From CAIXLI01 sp964587125 (GTDB taxonomy: Bacteria; Pseudomonadota; Alphaproteobacteria; UBA9219), in the NCBI GenBank assembly GCA_964587125.1, contig CAZPKC010000005.1, positions 52,728 through 116,727 on the forward strand: DNA of 64,000 nt. Reading direction: 5' to 3'. The notes below the pieces were generated by a model that worked only from the letters and a program-made list of their open reading frames with translations, ran no database searches and was not told the origin of the DNA. The translations under genes and the position numbers were made by a program. Of the stretch, positions 1 to 8,441 are shown in pieces. Position 1 is the first letter of the stretch; the number at the start of each line of letters is the position of its first letter.

Positions 1-1161
1 GGTTTGTCGTCGCATATGCAGATGGTTTCCACGTCGTTGGGGGTCTTTTTCCTCAATCTGCTTGACGTTCCCGTTTTACAAGACGGAAACATCATCGACC
101 TTGGAGGATATAAGCTGAACGTCGTCGAGGCATGCAGCGGCGTGCGTTATTTGTTCCCGCTTCTCAGTCTGAGTTTTCTTTTAGCCTATATGTATCGCGC
201 GCCCTTCTGGAAACGCGCCGTTTTATTCGTCTCGGCGATCCCCTTCGCTATCTTACTGAACGGCGCAAGAATCGCGCTGGTCGGCGTGACGGTCGATCGA
301 TGGGGCCAGAAAATGGCGGAAGGTTTTATCCATGATTTCGAAGGTTTTGTTATTTTTCTCATCGGCTTTCTTCTTCTGTTGCTGGAAATCAGGGTTTTGC
401 AAACGGTGGGAGCAAAAGGCGCGCTGCAATTTGACGCCCTGCGGATTTCTTCCCCGAAAAGTCTTCCCCATCCGGCAACGGGCGGGCCAAGCACGACTTG
501 CGCTTTTTTCCTTATGATAGCAGTTGCCATAAGCGCAGTTCTTCCGACCTTTTTGCCGCGTTATCTGACCCCCGTTTATTTAAGCCAACCGTTCAGCGCC
601 TTTCCGCTCCGGATCGGCGGATGGGCCGGGCAATTCGGGAAAAGCCTCGACAAAAAATCGCTCGATCTTCTGGGAACGAACGATTACCTGCTGGCCGACT
701 TTGCAAAACCCGCCGCGACGCCCGTGGATATATACGTCCTCTATTTCCCGCAAGAAGACAGCACCAGCAACGAAGCCGTGCATACGCCGACCGTTTGCAT
801 TCCAGGCGGGGGCTGGACGGTCGAAACTCAGGCGATAAAAACGATTCCCGTAAACGATCCCTCCGCTCTGCAAGCGCAACCCCTTACCGTCAACGAGCTG
901 CTGATTTCAAAAGATTCCGCGCGGGAGGTTGTCTATTATTGGTACGCGCAAAGCAACTATTCTTCCGCCAATGTCGCTTCCGCAAGGCTTCATACTCTTA
1001 TGAATAGCCTGACCCAAGGCCACACCAACGGCGCGCTGCTGCGCTTTATCACCTCCATAGAGCGCGGAGAAACGGAAAAAGACGCCGAAACCCGCCTGAA
1101 CGCGTTTGCGAGTGAAAGCCTGCCGACGCTGCATACATATATGTTCGGGAGCAAAAACTAA
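1..1161 (+). CDS. Exosortase C-terminal part fused to EpsI-like domain (5' partial)
   Basis: Integral membrane transpeptidase-like protein that would cleave C-terminal sorting signals (PEP-CTERM type) of exported proteins. The frame is open from base 1, so the true start lies outside the window. Three exosortase catalytic positions are visible: Cys in EACSGVRYL (about residue 44 of the visible part), Arg in NGARI (about 89) and His in GFIHDFEG (about 110), among several hydrophobic helices. From about residue 165 there is one more helix and a periplasmic EpsI-like (DUF3485) domain, which includes TVCIPGGGW. Exosortase-EpsI fusions are known, for example the XrtD class, but I cannot assign the subtype. 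It heads the polysaccharide locus and abuts the next gene without a gap. Family call firm, substrate unknown. Confidence 0.85.
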   Translation, partial: GLSSHMQMVSTSLGVFFLNLLDVPVLQDGNIIDLGGYKLNVVEACSGVRYLFPLLSLSFLLAYMYRAPFWKRAVLFVSAIPFAILLNGARIALVGVTVDRWGQKMAEGFIHDFEGFVIFLIGFLLLLLEIRVLQTVGAKGALQFDALRISSPKSLPHPATGGPSTTCAFFLMIAVAISAVLPTFLPRYLTPVYLSQPFSAFPLRIGGWAGQFGKSLDKKSLDLLGTNDYLLADFAKPAATPVDIYVLYFPQEDSTSNEAVHTPTVCIPGGGWTVETQAIKTIPVNDPSALQAQPLTVNELLISKDSAREVVYYWYAQSNYSSANVASARLHTLMNSLTQGHTNGALLRFITSIERGETEKDAETRLNAFASESLPTLHTYMFGSKN

Positions 1162-2126
1162 TGATGCTTCGGATATATTTATTTCTTGTTCGCTTTATGA
1201 GAAGCATTCCGCTTGTTCACAGAACGGTCTGGAAAATCAGGGAGGCTTATAACCGCGCGAAAAGGCTTCTGTTGGTCAGGCGGCCTATGGTCATGGCCGA
1301 TGATTATTTAAAGCACGCAATTTTGCAAAAGCGTCCCTACGCCGCTGGAAAAATGGGTTCGACCGAATCGTTATGTCTGTCTATTTTTTTGAAAAGGGAA
1401 AAAGCCAGAGCAAAAAACCGCAAAATCCCCGCATATAATCCTTATATTTTCCATACGCTCTTTATTAACTCCGGCGTTTTTCCCCAAAATGCAGAAATGT
1501 ACGATCAATTCTGTTTGGCTTACCGCGACGCCGTAAAGCAATGCGACATGCTCGTGGCATGGGATGTCGCGGGCGAAGCGCAAATCTTGAGTCTCTATTG
1601 TCCAGACACAACCCTCGTTCGCTTCCGCAGCCTTGAGCCGTTCTTTTCTCCTCATCCGTGGACATCGGCGCTCAAAGGAAAACGTGTGCTGGTTGTTTCC
1701 CCGTTTGTGGATTCGATCAGGAAACAATACGCACGGCGCGAAACGCTCTGGAATAATCCGGAAATTTTGCCTGCCTTCGAGCTCTTAACTTTAAAGGCCC
1801 CGCTCAGCGCCGGTTTAGTCGCGCCGCAAGACGCCGATTGGTTTGCGGCGTTGGAGAGAATGAAAAAAGAGATGAGCGCTTTGGATTACGACGTCGCCCT
1901 TATCGGCGCGGGCGCTTTTTCCATTCCTTTGGCTGTTTTCGCTAAAGAGCATGGAAAAGTCGGCATTCATTTGGGCGGCAGCCTTCAAATTCTGTTCGGC
2001 ATTTCAGGAGAACGCTGGAAAAAAGACGATGCCTATAAGGGATTCATAAAACAGAACTGGATCGGGCCTAGCAAAGAAGAAACTCCGCAGGACGTCAAAA
2101 AAATTGAAGAAGGGTGCTATTGGTAA
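1161..2126 (+). CDS. GT-D fold-like glycosyltransferase of polysaccharide locus
   Basis: A 321-residue protein that starts at ATGATG immediately on the stop codon of the exosortase gene and ends in TAATG with the next one, so it is translationally coupled on both sides. Features recalled from uncharacterised GT-D-like proteins of capsule/O-antigen loci are GKMGSTES near residue 65, GAGAFSIPLA near 250, HLGGSLQILFGISGERW near 270 and a C-terminal EEGCYW. No signal peptide is obvious apart from a short hydrophobic stretch at residues 2-20. The role would be cytoplasmic sugar transfer during repeat-unit assembly, inferred from family resemblance and position. Donor and acceptor are unknown. Confidence 0.6.
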   Translation: MMLRIYLFLVRFMRSIPLVHRTVWKIREAYNRAKRLLLVRRPMVMADDYLKHAILQKRPYAAGKMGSTESLCLSIFLKREKARAKNRKIPAYNPYIFHTLFINSGVFPQNAEMYDQFCLAYRDAVKQCDMLVAWDVAGEAQILSLYCPDTTLVRFRSLEPFFSPHPWTSALKGKRVLVVSPFVDSIRKQYARRETLWNNPEILPAFELLTLKAPLSAGLVAPQDADWFAALERMKKEMSALDYDVALIGAGAFSIPLAVFAKEHGKVGIHLGGSLQILFGISGERWKKDDAYKGFIKQNWIGPSKEETPQDVKKIEEGCYW

Positions 2127-3370
2127 TGGCCGTCAGGAAGATGAAAACGTCTTTTAAGACGAACTCTCTTTTGCCCCAAACACAGGGCAAAACCCGCAGC
2201 TTTTTGGTTGCCTTCTTGATGGCCGCTTCTTTGGCTTCTTGTTTGGTTTCCTTCTTTTATTTCACCTCAACCGTTGCGCAAGAACTGTCTTTCTTGTCCC
2301 TGTCCGTGCCAGCGATAATCCAAATCAGGCAAAAAAATGTCGATTGGAAGCTGGTAAAAAAATCCTTTCTCGTCGTGGTTCCTTTTCTCGCATCGCTTGC
2401 TATGTCTTATTTATTGAACATCAACGAGTCGCATGAACGTACTTATGCCCTTGTTCTTATGGGCAATCTTACACTCAGTTTTTTTATTTTTTCCGTCGTG
2501 GGCAGCAGGCATGATCGGGATGTTTGGAAAGACGTGATGAGAATATTGCTGTTTTTTCTGATTCCCATATTCCTCTTCGTCCTGTTTACCCAAAGAAACG
2601 CTTATTTCATGGGCCGTTGGCAACCCTATTTTACCGGGGATGTCAACGGTGCACATCCCAATTGGTGGGGGAATATGGCTCTGGGGCTCGGGTGGTGCGC
2701 GCTGGCATGGGAAAAAAGCATTTTCCGTTTTGCGGGGCTCGCTGTCGCTGCCTACTTTATGTTTTTGCTTCAATCCCGCGGCGCGCTTGTCGCCCTTGTT
2801 GTCGCTTTTATATGCTGCAGCGGATATTTCTTTCCGTTTAAACCCAAGCGCGCTTTTGTGCTTTTTTTTATTTTCCTCTTCGGAATCGTTCTTGTCGCGC
2901 TGGCAGGAGACAGCTTGCTGAATTTTTTCTCACATGACGTTTTGTTGCTCGACGATCCTGATCGAGGCGCGGGGTCAGGCCTTTCCGGAAGAACCGAGGG
3001 TTATGCCATAGCGTTGAATTCTTTGTTTAACGACCCCATTTTTGGAAATGGAATTGGCATGTTTGGTTTTGTCCACAACGGTTTTCTACTTATTTTGGCC
3101 GAAGGCGGAATATTTGCTTTATTCAGCGTGATTTATCTTTTTGCAACAAGCATACGTCGATACATGAAGTCAGGCCACGGAGAAGGTGCGGGGTATATTT
3201 TAAGTTACATTGTTTTGCTAATGACCTATCCGCGACTATTCAACACGAATATGACTTCCATCCTTATCATGATGGTCATCATGCGGGGGCTATGCTATGT
3301 TAAACAAAAGAAAGTTCCTCCAAGAAATTGGGTGATGCAACCGGCAGGAAAAAATGATGAACGAACGTAA
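2126..3370 (+). CDS. Wzy-like O-antigen polymerase/ligase membrane protein
   Basis: A 414-residue polytopic membrane protein with about ten or more hydrophobic segments and a long extracytoplasmic loop containing SGLSGRTEGYAIALNSLFNDPIFGNGIGMFGFVHNG (quoted here only as its two parts: the Arg-rich SGRTEGY turn and the GNGIGMFG..HNG turn). That layout is typical of the Wzy_C/O-antigen ligase family, where the loop carries catalytic Arg and His residues. I chose the ATG at 2126, which overlaps the previous stop (TAATG), over a GTG at 2114. It would polymerise lipid-linked repeat units in the inner membrane. It overlaps the following gene by 17 bases, consistent with one operon from the exosortase onward. 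Confidence 0.75.
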   Translation: MAVRKMKTSFKTNSLLPQTQGKTRSFLVAFLMAASLASCLVSFFYFTSTVAQELSFLSLSVPAIIQIRQKNVDWKLVKKSFLVVVPFLASLAMSYLLNINESHERTYALVLMGNLTLSFFIFSVVGSRHDRDVWKDVMRILLFFLIPIFLFVLFTQRNAYFMGRWQPYFTGDVNGAHPNWWGNMALGLGWCALAWEKSIFRFAGLAVAAYFMFLLQSRGALVALVVAFICCSGYFFPFKPKRAFVLFFIFLFGIVLVALAGDSLLNFFSHDVLLLDDPDRGAGSGLSGRTEGYAIALNSLFNDPIFGNGIGMFGFVHNGFLLILAEGGIFALFSVIYLFATSIRRYMKSGHGEGAGYILSYIVLLMTYPRLFNTNMTSILIMMVIMRGLCYVKQKKVPPRNWVMQPAGKNDERT

Positions 3371-4379
3371 AATACCGTGGCCTAAGTTTTTGGCAGTTCT
3401 TCTTTTGTCGTGTGGGCTACCGTGTGTTTCATCCGCAACCGAAACGACGGCAGACGACGCGATTCCCGCTGCGGCCCTCTCGGCAGGATATACCCTGCAT
3501 TCTTTCCACAGCAAAATGGGCGATGACATAAATATCGCCGGAAACGACGCACATGGTTTCAACTGGTATTATGGCCAGTTTTTCGGAACGACGGAAACGC
3601 CAACCAAACTTACGCGTTCTAGCGATGGCGTAACACTTTCGGCAACCGGAGCTAATGGAAGTACATCCGGATCAATTACAACCGGCATTCCGTGCCCAAG
3701 CTGTAATTCAGATGGATTCTTTGGCGTCGCTTTTGGCGGTGGCGGGTATTTTGAAGCGCAAATTGCTTTCAATCCCGAAGATGTTTTGACCCATAATCCA
3801 AAGGGTGCTTTGCCTCTTCCGGCATTCTATCTTTTGCCGGTTGAGTTTGCAGCGCAGATGAACGCAGACCAATGGCCCGGACAAGAAGCGGGTTATATCC
3901 ATTATTCCGAACCCGATATTTTCGAGTACAACCGCGCATGGAGAACATGGGGTTGGAATCCCCAAAATCAGTATGGCGCGGATTTCCACGATTGGTATGG
4001 ACTCAGATATAAAACATGCCCCAAGAACGGGTTTGATTACTGCGTCACAAAACGGACACAGGCCGATGCTCTTGTTGTCGTTCCGAAAGATACGGACTTT
4101 ACTCAATTTCACAAATACGGCCTGTTGTGGGTTCCGGCCACGGCCACATCGCCCGGATACGCGCAGTACTATTTCGATCGCACTGCGGTTACGCCCCGGA
4201 TTACATGGAAACAACTGACAAAATCGGACGCGCCGCCGCCGGAAAAACAGCCGTGGCTTAATGGCATTACCGATTGGGATCACTTCTTGCTTGTCTTTTC
4301 AACGGGCGTCGATCAACCGATGAACATTAAGTCAGTCGATGTCTGGCAAGGCTCCGAAAAGAATAACTATAGGAGATAA
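3354..4379 (+). CDS. Secreted GH16-like (concanavalin-fold) protein
   Basis: A 341-residue exported protein with an N-terminal signal peptide (hydrophobic core about residues 11-25, cleavage near VSSATE). The middle is Trp/Tyr-rich like family 16 glycoside hydrolases, and residues 186-191 read EPDIFE, matching the E-x-D-x-x-E beta-bulge catalytic pattern of GH16. A later block, HKYGLLWVPAT followed by QYYFD, also fits GH16 lectin-like folds. It would trim or bind the polysaccharide made by this locus in the periplasm or outside. The start ATGATG overlaps the polymerase gene, so it is the last gene of the + strand operon. Family inferred from motif and composition only; a purely lectin-like role is possible. 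Confidence 0.55.
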   Translation: MMNERKIPWPKFLAVLLLSCGLPCVSSATETTADDAIPAAALSAGYTLHSFHSKMGDDINIAGNDAHGFNWYYGQFFGTTETPTKLTRSSDGVTLSATGANGSTSGSITTGIPCPSCNSDGFFGVAFGGGGYFEAQIAFNPEDVLTHNPKGALPLPAFYLLPVEFAAQMNADQWPGQEAGYIHYSEPDIFEYNRAWRTWGWNPQNQYGADFHDWYGLRYKTCPKNGFDYCVTKRTQADALVVVPKDTDFTQFHKYGLLWVPATATSPGYAQYYFDRTAVTPRITWKQLTKSDAPPPEKQPWLNGITDWDHFLLVFSTGVDQPMNIKSVDVWQGSEKNNYRR

Positions 4380-4391
4380 GTTGAGTTTTTA

Positions 4392-5492
4392 TTATGAACG
4401 AACAAGCGCTTTATTATATACAGCTTCGTATTCGCAAACCTTAATATTCCAAGAATAATCTCGTGCGCGCACGGTAGCGTTTTTCACACGACTTTGATAA
4501 GAATCCTCATCCATTGATATAATTTCTGCGATTTGTTTTGCCACTTGCGCTGGCTCGTCGTAGTCGATCAAAAACCCATTAATTCCGTGTTGAATAATAT
4601 TTTGAAACGGAGGAATGGACTGGACAATGGGGATTAGGCCAGAGGCCATCGCTTCAACAACCGACATGCCAAATCCCTCGTATTCTGTTGCAGATACATA
4701 ATAGTTATGTGCTCGGATTTCCCGCATCAGATCTTCTTTAGGTAAAGGCCCGAGAAAACGAATTTTATCCTGAAGGCCCCTATTGACGAGAGAAGTCTCA
4801 TAAGAATCCCTGAGTTCTTCTATATCCGCGCCAACGATCGTTAGTTTTGCCTCCGGCAAGACAATAAAAATTTTATTAAACGCTTCCAGCAGCCTGTCTA
4901 CCCGTTTATTTTTTGAAATCCGCCCCCAATATAAAAAATTAGGTGCCTTTTTTCTAAGAATATTGGCTTCGGAGAAAGCTTCGGAATCGACGCCATCTTC
5001 AATTAAAAGGCTCTCGATCCCCCAACCATCGACAATTTTCTTATCCGATGCGCTGCAAGCGATAATGCTTGTCATGCGTTTGCCAACTAAAGAAGCAATA
5101 AATCGCATATAAAGTTTCTTTAAAAACAAGTTTTTTTTCGTATGAAAAAAAGTGCCGTGGGTTGTCGCAACAATGGGGATTCCCGGAAGGCGCAAAAGGA
5201 TGTTGAGACTAATGAAACCAAACCGATGATCATGAAGATGAATGATATCAACATCTTTCCATTCGGAAAGAGAGGCCAAGCACAAAGGAAATATAGTCAA
5301 TCCCTTACAGGGATAATTCACGACAGGAATCCCCGAAACAAGGGCTCGTTTGGGCAAGTTTGCAGTTTTGTTAAATACTGCAATGGAAACATCATGCCCT
5401 CTTTCTTTCAGATTAAGAGAAAGGTTTTCAATAAATTTCTCCATTCCCCCAAGAGAAGGGTAAAAAACAGGAGTGACCATAAGTATTTTCAT
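4392..5492 (-). CDS. Family 4 glycosyltransferase
   Basis: A 366-residue cytosolic GT-B glycosyltransferase. The N-terminus MKILMVTPVFYPSLGGMEKF is the usual GT4 acceptor-domain opening with a GG loop. The C-terminal half has the donor-binding block NFLYWGRISKNKRVDRLLEAF (about residues 185-205) and the EX7E region in EYEGFGMSVVEAMASGLIPI (about 275-295). It lies opposite in strand to the genes before and after and converges on the GH16-like gene with only 12 bases between. Sequence here is visibly more AT-rich than the fcl/gmd end of the locus, hinting at separate acquisition. The sugar it transfers is unknown. Confidence 0.85.
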   Translation of the reverse strand: MKILMVTPVFYPSLGGMEKFIENLSLNLKERGHDVSIAVFNKTANLPKRALVSGIPVVNYPCKGLTIFPLCLASLSEWKDVDIIHLHDHRFGFISLNILLRLPGIPIVATTHGTFFHTKKNLFLKKLYMRFIASLVGKRMTSIIACSASDKKIVDGWGIESLLIEDGVDSEAFSEANILRKKAPNFLYWGRISKNKRVDRLLEAFNKIFIVLPEAKLTIVGADIEELRDSYETSLVNRGLQDKIRFLGPLPKEDLMREIRAHNYYVSATEYEGFGMSVVEAMASGLIPIVQSIPPFQNIIQHGINGFLIDYDEPAQVAKQIAEIISMDEDSYQSRVKNATVRARDYSWNIKVCEYEAVYNKALVRS

Positions 5493-5583
5493 CGCATCCC
5501 GCTAAGAAGAATTGAGTAAATTTCAAGAAGATGGGATTCTAGCCTTGGAGTGATCAACAAAATATATTTTCATGGTGTTATTA

Positions 5584-5823
5584 TCAAAAAGACAGAAAGA
5601 ATTCACCTATATTGCATGCCCCTTGTCCGTCATTAACCAGATTATAGGGTGTACTTAGTGCTTCATTATTGATAACCTTTTGAAAATCTTGCATAAGATT
5701 AGGTTGCAAAAAGGCAATCTCTTTCGCTCCGCATAAAAAACTTTCCCCTTTGTTCTTAATTTCTCTGGCCTTAAATATGTTGAACTTGGTGTTTGCGATG
5801 AAAATAGAGGCGTTGAATAAGCG
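5584..5823 (-). pseudogene. Start-less open frame upstream of the GT4 gene, possible gene remnant
   Basis: The 340-base gap 5493-5832 has no annotated gene. On the minus strand a frame stays open for 78 codons between a TAA at 5824-5826 and a TGA at 5584-5586. It has no ATG except one internal codon (in FLQPNLMQDF). The predicted residues look protein-like (IANTKFNIFKAREIKNKG, then FLQPNLMQDFQKVINNEA) rather than random. It reads toward the GT4 gene and could be the 3' stub of a gene whose front part was replaced by the flippase gene. Function not recognised; it may also be chance in AT-rich DNA. Confidence 0.25.
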
Positions 5824-5832
5824 TTATCATTC

Positions 5833-7281
5833 ATGAACTATCTCAAAGTAATTTATGCCTTGAATGCCGTAAATTTGGGCGCGCTTATTTTGGCGCAAGT
5901 CGTCATTGTCCCCATTCTCCTTCACTATCTCGATGTTGCAGGATTTGAACATTGGATTTTTATCAGCACGGTCGGCTTTATTCTAACTTTTTCCGACCTT
6001 GGGATGATCGCTTATAATTCCAACGCGGCGCGTATGGCATATGGACAAGGCGATAAATCCGCCGCGCAAACGGCTATCAGTCATGGGATATTTTTTCTTT
6101 TGGCTCTTTTTGTTTTTTTTGTTTTTGCTGCTCTTGTCCTTTTCTTTCTGATTCCTTCGGCAAAGGGGTTAATTTGGGCGTTGATCGTTCTTAATGTTCC
6201 GTTTGCCCAAATCAAAGGATGGTTGACATACCTGTTCACGGCACGGTTCGATCAGAAGACGGAACTTGCCTTCACGAGCGGGTTCACCGTTCTTCAAACG
6301 ATCGTCTATGCAGGAACGGTCGCGTGTGGCGGGAAAGTTCTGGCCTTGGCAGCGGCGCAGGTTCTAACCCAATTTTTACTTGGAATTTTGCCTCTTTTGT
6401 ACGCTTTGCGCCGTTCCGCGCCGGACATCCGGCTTACCCCGCGCCTGCTCCCGGAAACGGAGATAGCCTCGATGCTAAAGGGATGCCTCTCCAACTTCAG
6501 CTATTCCGCGGCCACCATTGCCATTTCGCATCTTCCCGTCATCTTGCTTGGCGTCATTCCGCGCGTTCCTGCGGGAAGCCTTGCGGTCTTCTCCGTATCG
6601 CGGACATTGACCGGCGTCGTGCGCCAATTCGGCCAACAAATGGGACGGTCGAACGGAATAGAGATTTCGCGCTATGTCGGCCCGGAACAGAAACAGAAGA
6701 GAGAACGGCTTTTTCTTATCGGTTCCTACACCATTTCAAGTCTCGTTGCCGTGGGCATGGGAGGGCTTATTCCCGTCGCAGATCAGGTTCTTGCGTTTTG
6801 GACGGGAAAGCCGGGGCTTTATGACCAACTTGTCATTCTTCTCTTCTGTTTAGATACCGTTGCCGTCGCCCCTCTTCAGATTGCGATGATGATGCCCCAA
6901 TACAATAATCGGGCGCATATGATGGTTTTGCCGACTTTTATTCAGATAGTGCTGATCGCTTTTTTAGGCGCGCCAGGATCATATTTTTTCGGCGCGACGG
7001 GAATGGTCGCCGCTCTGGCTTTTGCTGAAATGACAACGCTCGGCGTGGTTTCTATTCGAAAGATTATTCCGGAAATTGGATTACGTCCGTCCTGGTTTCT
7101 TACGCAGATCGGTTTCCCAAGTATTGCCTTATTTGTTGCATCCCTTTTGGTTTGCACCGCTCTTCGCCGGTTTGTTCAGCCGATGAATTTCTTTAGCCTT
7201 CTTGGAATGGGCGGGGCATGGTTTGTTATCGTTTTCCCATTTGCCTGGCTCATTTACAAGTTTCGTATCCGCCATTTATAG
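5833..7281 (+). CDS. Wzx-like polysaccharide flippase (MOP superfamily)
   Basis: A 482-residue multispanning membrane protein with about twelve hydrophobic helices evenly spaced through its length. Early segments (VVIVPILLHYLDVAGFEHW, then SDLGMIAYNSNAARMAYGQGD) resemble the first helices and loop of lipopolysaccharide/teichoic-acid flippases of the MATE/MOP group. It would move undecaprenyl-linked repeat units across the inner membrane, upstream of the Wzy-like polymerase encoded at 2126-3370. The ATG at 5833 has no strong purine-rich ribosome site. It is flanked by minus-strand genes on both sides, so it is probably transcribed alone from the 5493-5832 interval. Confidence 0.75.
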   Translation: MNYLKVIYALNAVNLGALILAQVVIVPILLHYLDVAGFEHWIFISTVGFILTFSDLGMIAYNSNAARMAYGQGDKSAAQTAISHGIFFLLALFVFFVFAALVLFFLIPSAKGLIWALIVLNVPFAQIKGWLTYLFTARFDQKTELAFTSGFTVLQTIVYAGTVACGGKVLALAAAQVLTQFLLGILPLLYALRRSAPDIRLTPRLLPETEIASMLKGCLSNFSYSAATIAISHLPVILLGVIPRVPAGSLAVFSVSRTLTGVVRQFGQQMGRSNGIEISRYVGPEQKQKRERLFLIGSYTISSLVAVGMGGLIPVADQVLAFWTGKPGLYDQLVILLFCLDTVAVAPLQIAMMMPQYNNRAHMMVLPTFIQIVLIAFLGAPGSYFFGATGMVAALAFAEMTTLGVVSIRKIIPEIGLRPSWFLTQIGFPSIALFVASLLVCTALRRFVQPMNFFSLLGMGGAWFVIVFPFAWLIYKFRIRHL

Positions 7282-7306
7282 CCTTGAAAATCCTGATTTT
7301 TTTCGA

Positions 7307-8227
7307 TCACTTTATCTCCCGAAGCATGGCGTCGCTCAAAATAGCGGCCAGAACTCTATTGCCTTCGACCGTCGGATGAACGCCGTCCTTGCGATACAAA
7401 CTTTCGTTCCATTCCGGCTTTGCCGCGACATCAACGATTTTCAAGCTATATTTATTGGCAAGCTTTTTGATTTCCTGACGCTCCGGCAACCACTCCTTCC
7501 CCTGTCGGGCTTCTTCCAATTCCGCCGCTTTGGGATAAAGCCAAATAATACCTGTACGCGGTTTTTTAATGCTGCGGGCTAATTTCTCAAGTTCATCGTC
7601 AAATTCGACCAGGTTTGCTTGGTTTGTTTTCCCTGTTGACGGAAGCTCGCTCGCCTGAAGAAAGGAAAAAAACCGAGGCAAAATATAACGGCGCAGGACA
7701 TACAGCGTCGCAACAATAGGCCTATGAGTTGGAAAGACGTATTCGCCTTGCCACGGCGTGGCCTGGCTTAAGCCGCCAGCCATGTACTCCCACGCAAAAA
7801 AATCCGCTTTTGCAATAATTTCCGGATGTCGTTCGAGATAGACCATTTCGTTGACCTGCGTCCATCCGCCCGCCGCAAGGGGCCACACAAAAGCCTGGTC
7901 TCCGATATGGGCCTGAATTTGGGGCGTGAGTTTGTCTTTTTGCCGGAAGGGATTCCCTCCCATAATGATTGAATTTCCAATAAGTAAAATATTCTTATGA
8001 CTAAGGTTCGGTTGCCAATTTTGTTCTATCGGCATGTTTTTATCGTTAAAATACCAGTCGTTCTTGTTTAAGAACGCCCCACTTTGATTTTCTTTAGGGA
8101 TATAGCCGATCTCGCTATCGACACTATAAATTGGGAAATCCACAAGACCTGACATCCGCACGGCGATTTCGACGCCGACAAGAACCGCACATAAGGACAA
8201 AATGATAAGTTTAGTCTTTTTAATCAT
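7307..8227 (-). CDS. Membrane-anchored SGNH-hydrolase-like protein
   Basis: A 306-residue protein with an N-terminal signal anchor (KLIILSLCAVLVGVEIAV, about residues 6-23) and a periplasmic domain. Block I of SGNH hydrolases is visible as ILLIGNSIIMGG (about 80-91, Ser in GNS) and block V as KDGVHPTVEGN near the C-terminus, giving the Asp-x-x-His pair. These residues support a serine esterase or acyltransferase acting on the exopolysaccharide. It is convergent with the flippase gene (25 bases apart). The start at ATG 8227 follows a GAGGTGT-like ribosome site. Enzyme class is fairly sure; deacetylase versus transferase cannot be decided. Confidence 0.7.
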   Translation of the reverse strand: MIKKTKLIILSLCAVLVGVEIAVRMSGLVDFPIYSVDSEIGYIPKENQSGAFLNKNDWYFNDKNMPIEQNWQPNLSHKNILLIGNSIIMGGNPFRQKDKLTPQIQAHIGDQAFVWPLAAGGWTQVNEMVYLERHPEIIAKADFFAWEYMAGGLSQATPWQGEYVFPTHRPIVATLYVLRRYILPRFFSFLQASELPSTGKTNQANLVEFDDELEKLARSIKKPRTGIIWLYPKAAELEEARQGKEWLPERQEIKKLANKYSLKIVDVAAKPEWNESLYRKDGVHPTVEGNRVLAAILSDAMLREIK

Positions 8228-8276
8228 TACACACCTCGCTTTAGCGAAAATATCGGCAAAACAATTATATAGTCAT

Positions 8277-8361
8277 CGCAACTCAAGAGTTGGCAAGCTG
8301 TTTAGCGTAACGGCTTGTTCTTAAAGCATCTACGGGGCAGAGCTGCCAACTCTTAACCTGC
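8277..8361. repeat. Imperfect inverted repeat in the divergent intergenic region
   Basis: In the 214-base gap between the divergent SGNH and GT4 genes, the core AAGAGTTGGCA at 8285-8295 is matched on the other strand at 8344-8354 (TGCCAACTCTT). The pairing continues outward through CGCA/TGCG at 8278-8281 and 8360-8363 with mismatches, and inward for a few bases. The arms are about 20 bp with a loop of about 45 bp. It may be a large cruciform, a binding site for a dimeric regulator of both flanking genes, or the remnant of a small palindromic element. Confidence 0.4.
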
Positions 8362-8441
8362 GATAGGTATAATTTGCAAGTTATTTGCCCTCTAGCGCAT
8401 AAAAAGATAGATTTTGCCTTTATCGACCTAAAGGATACTGT

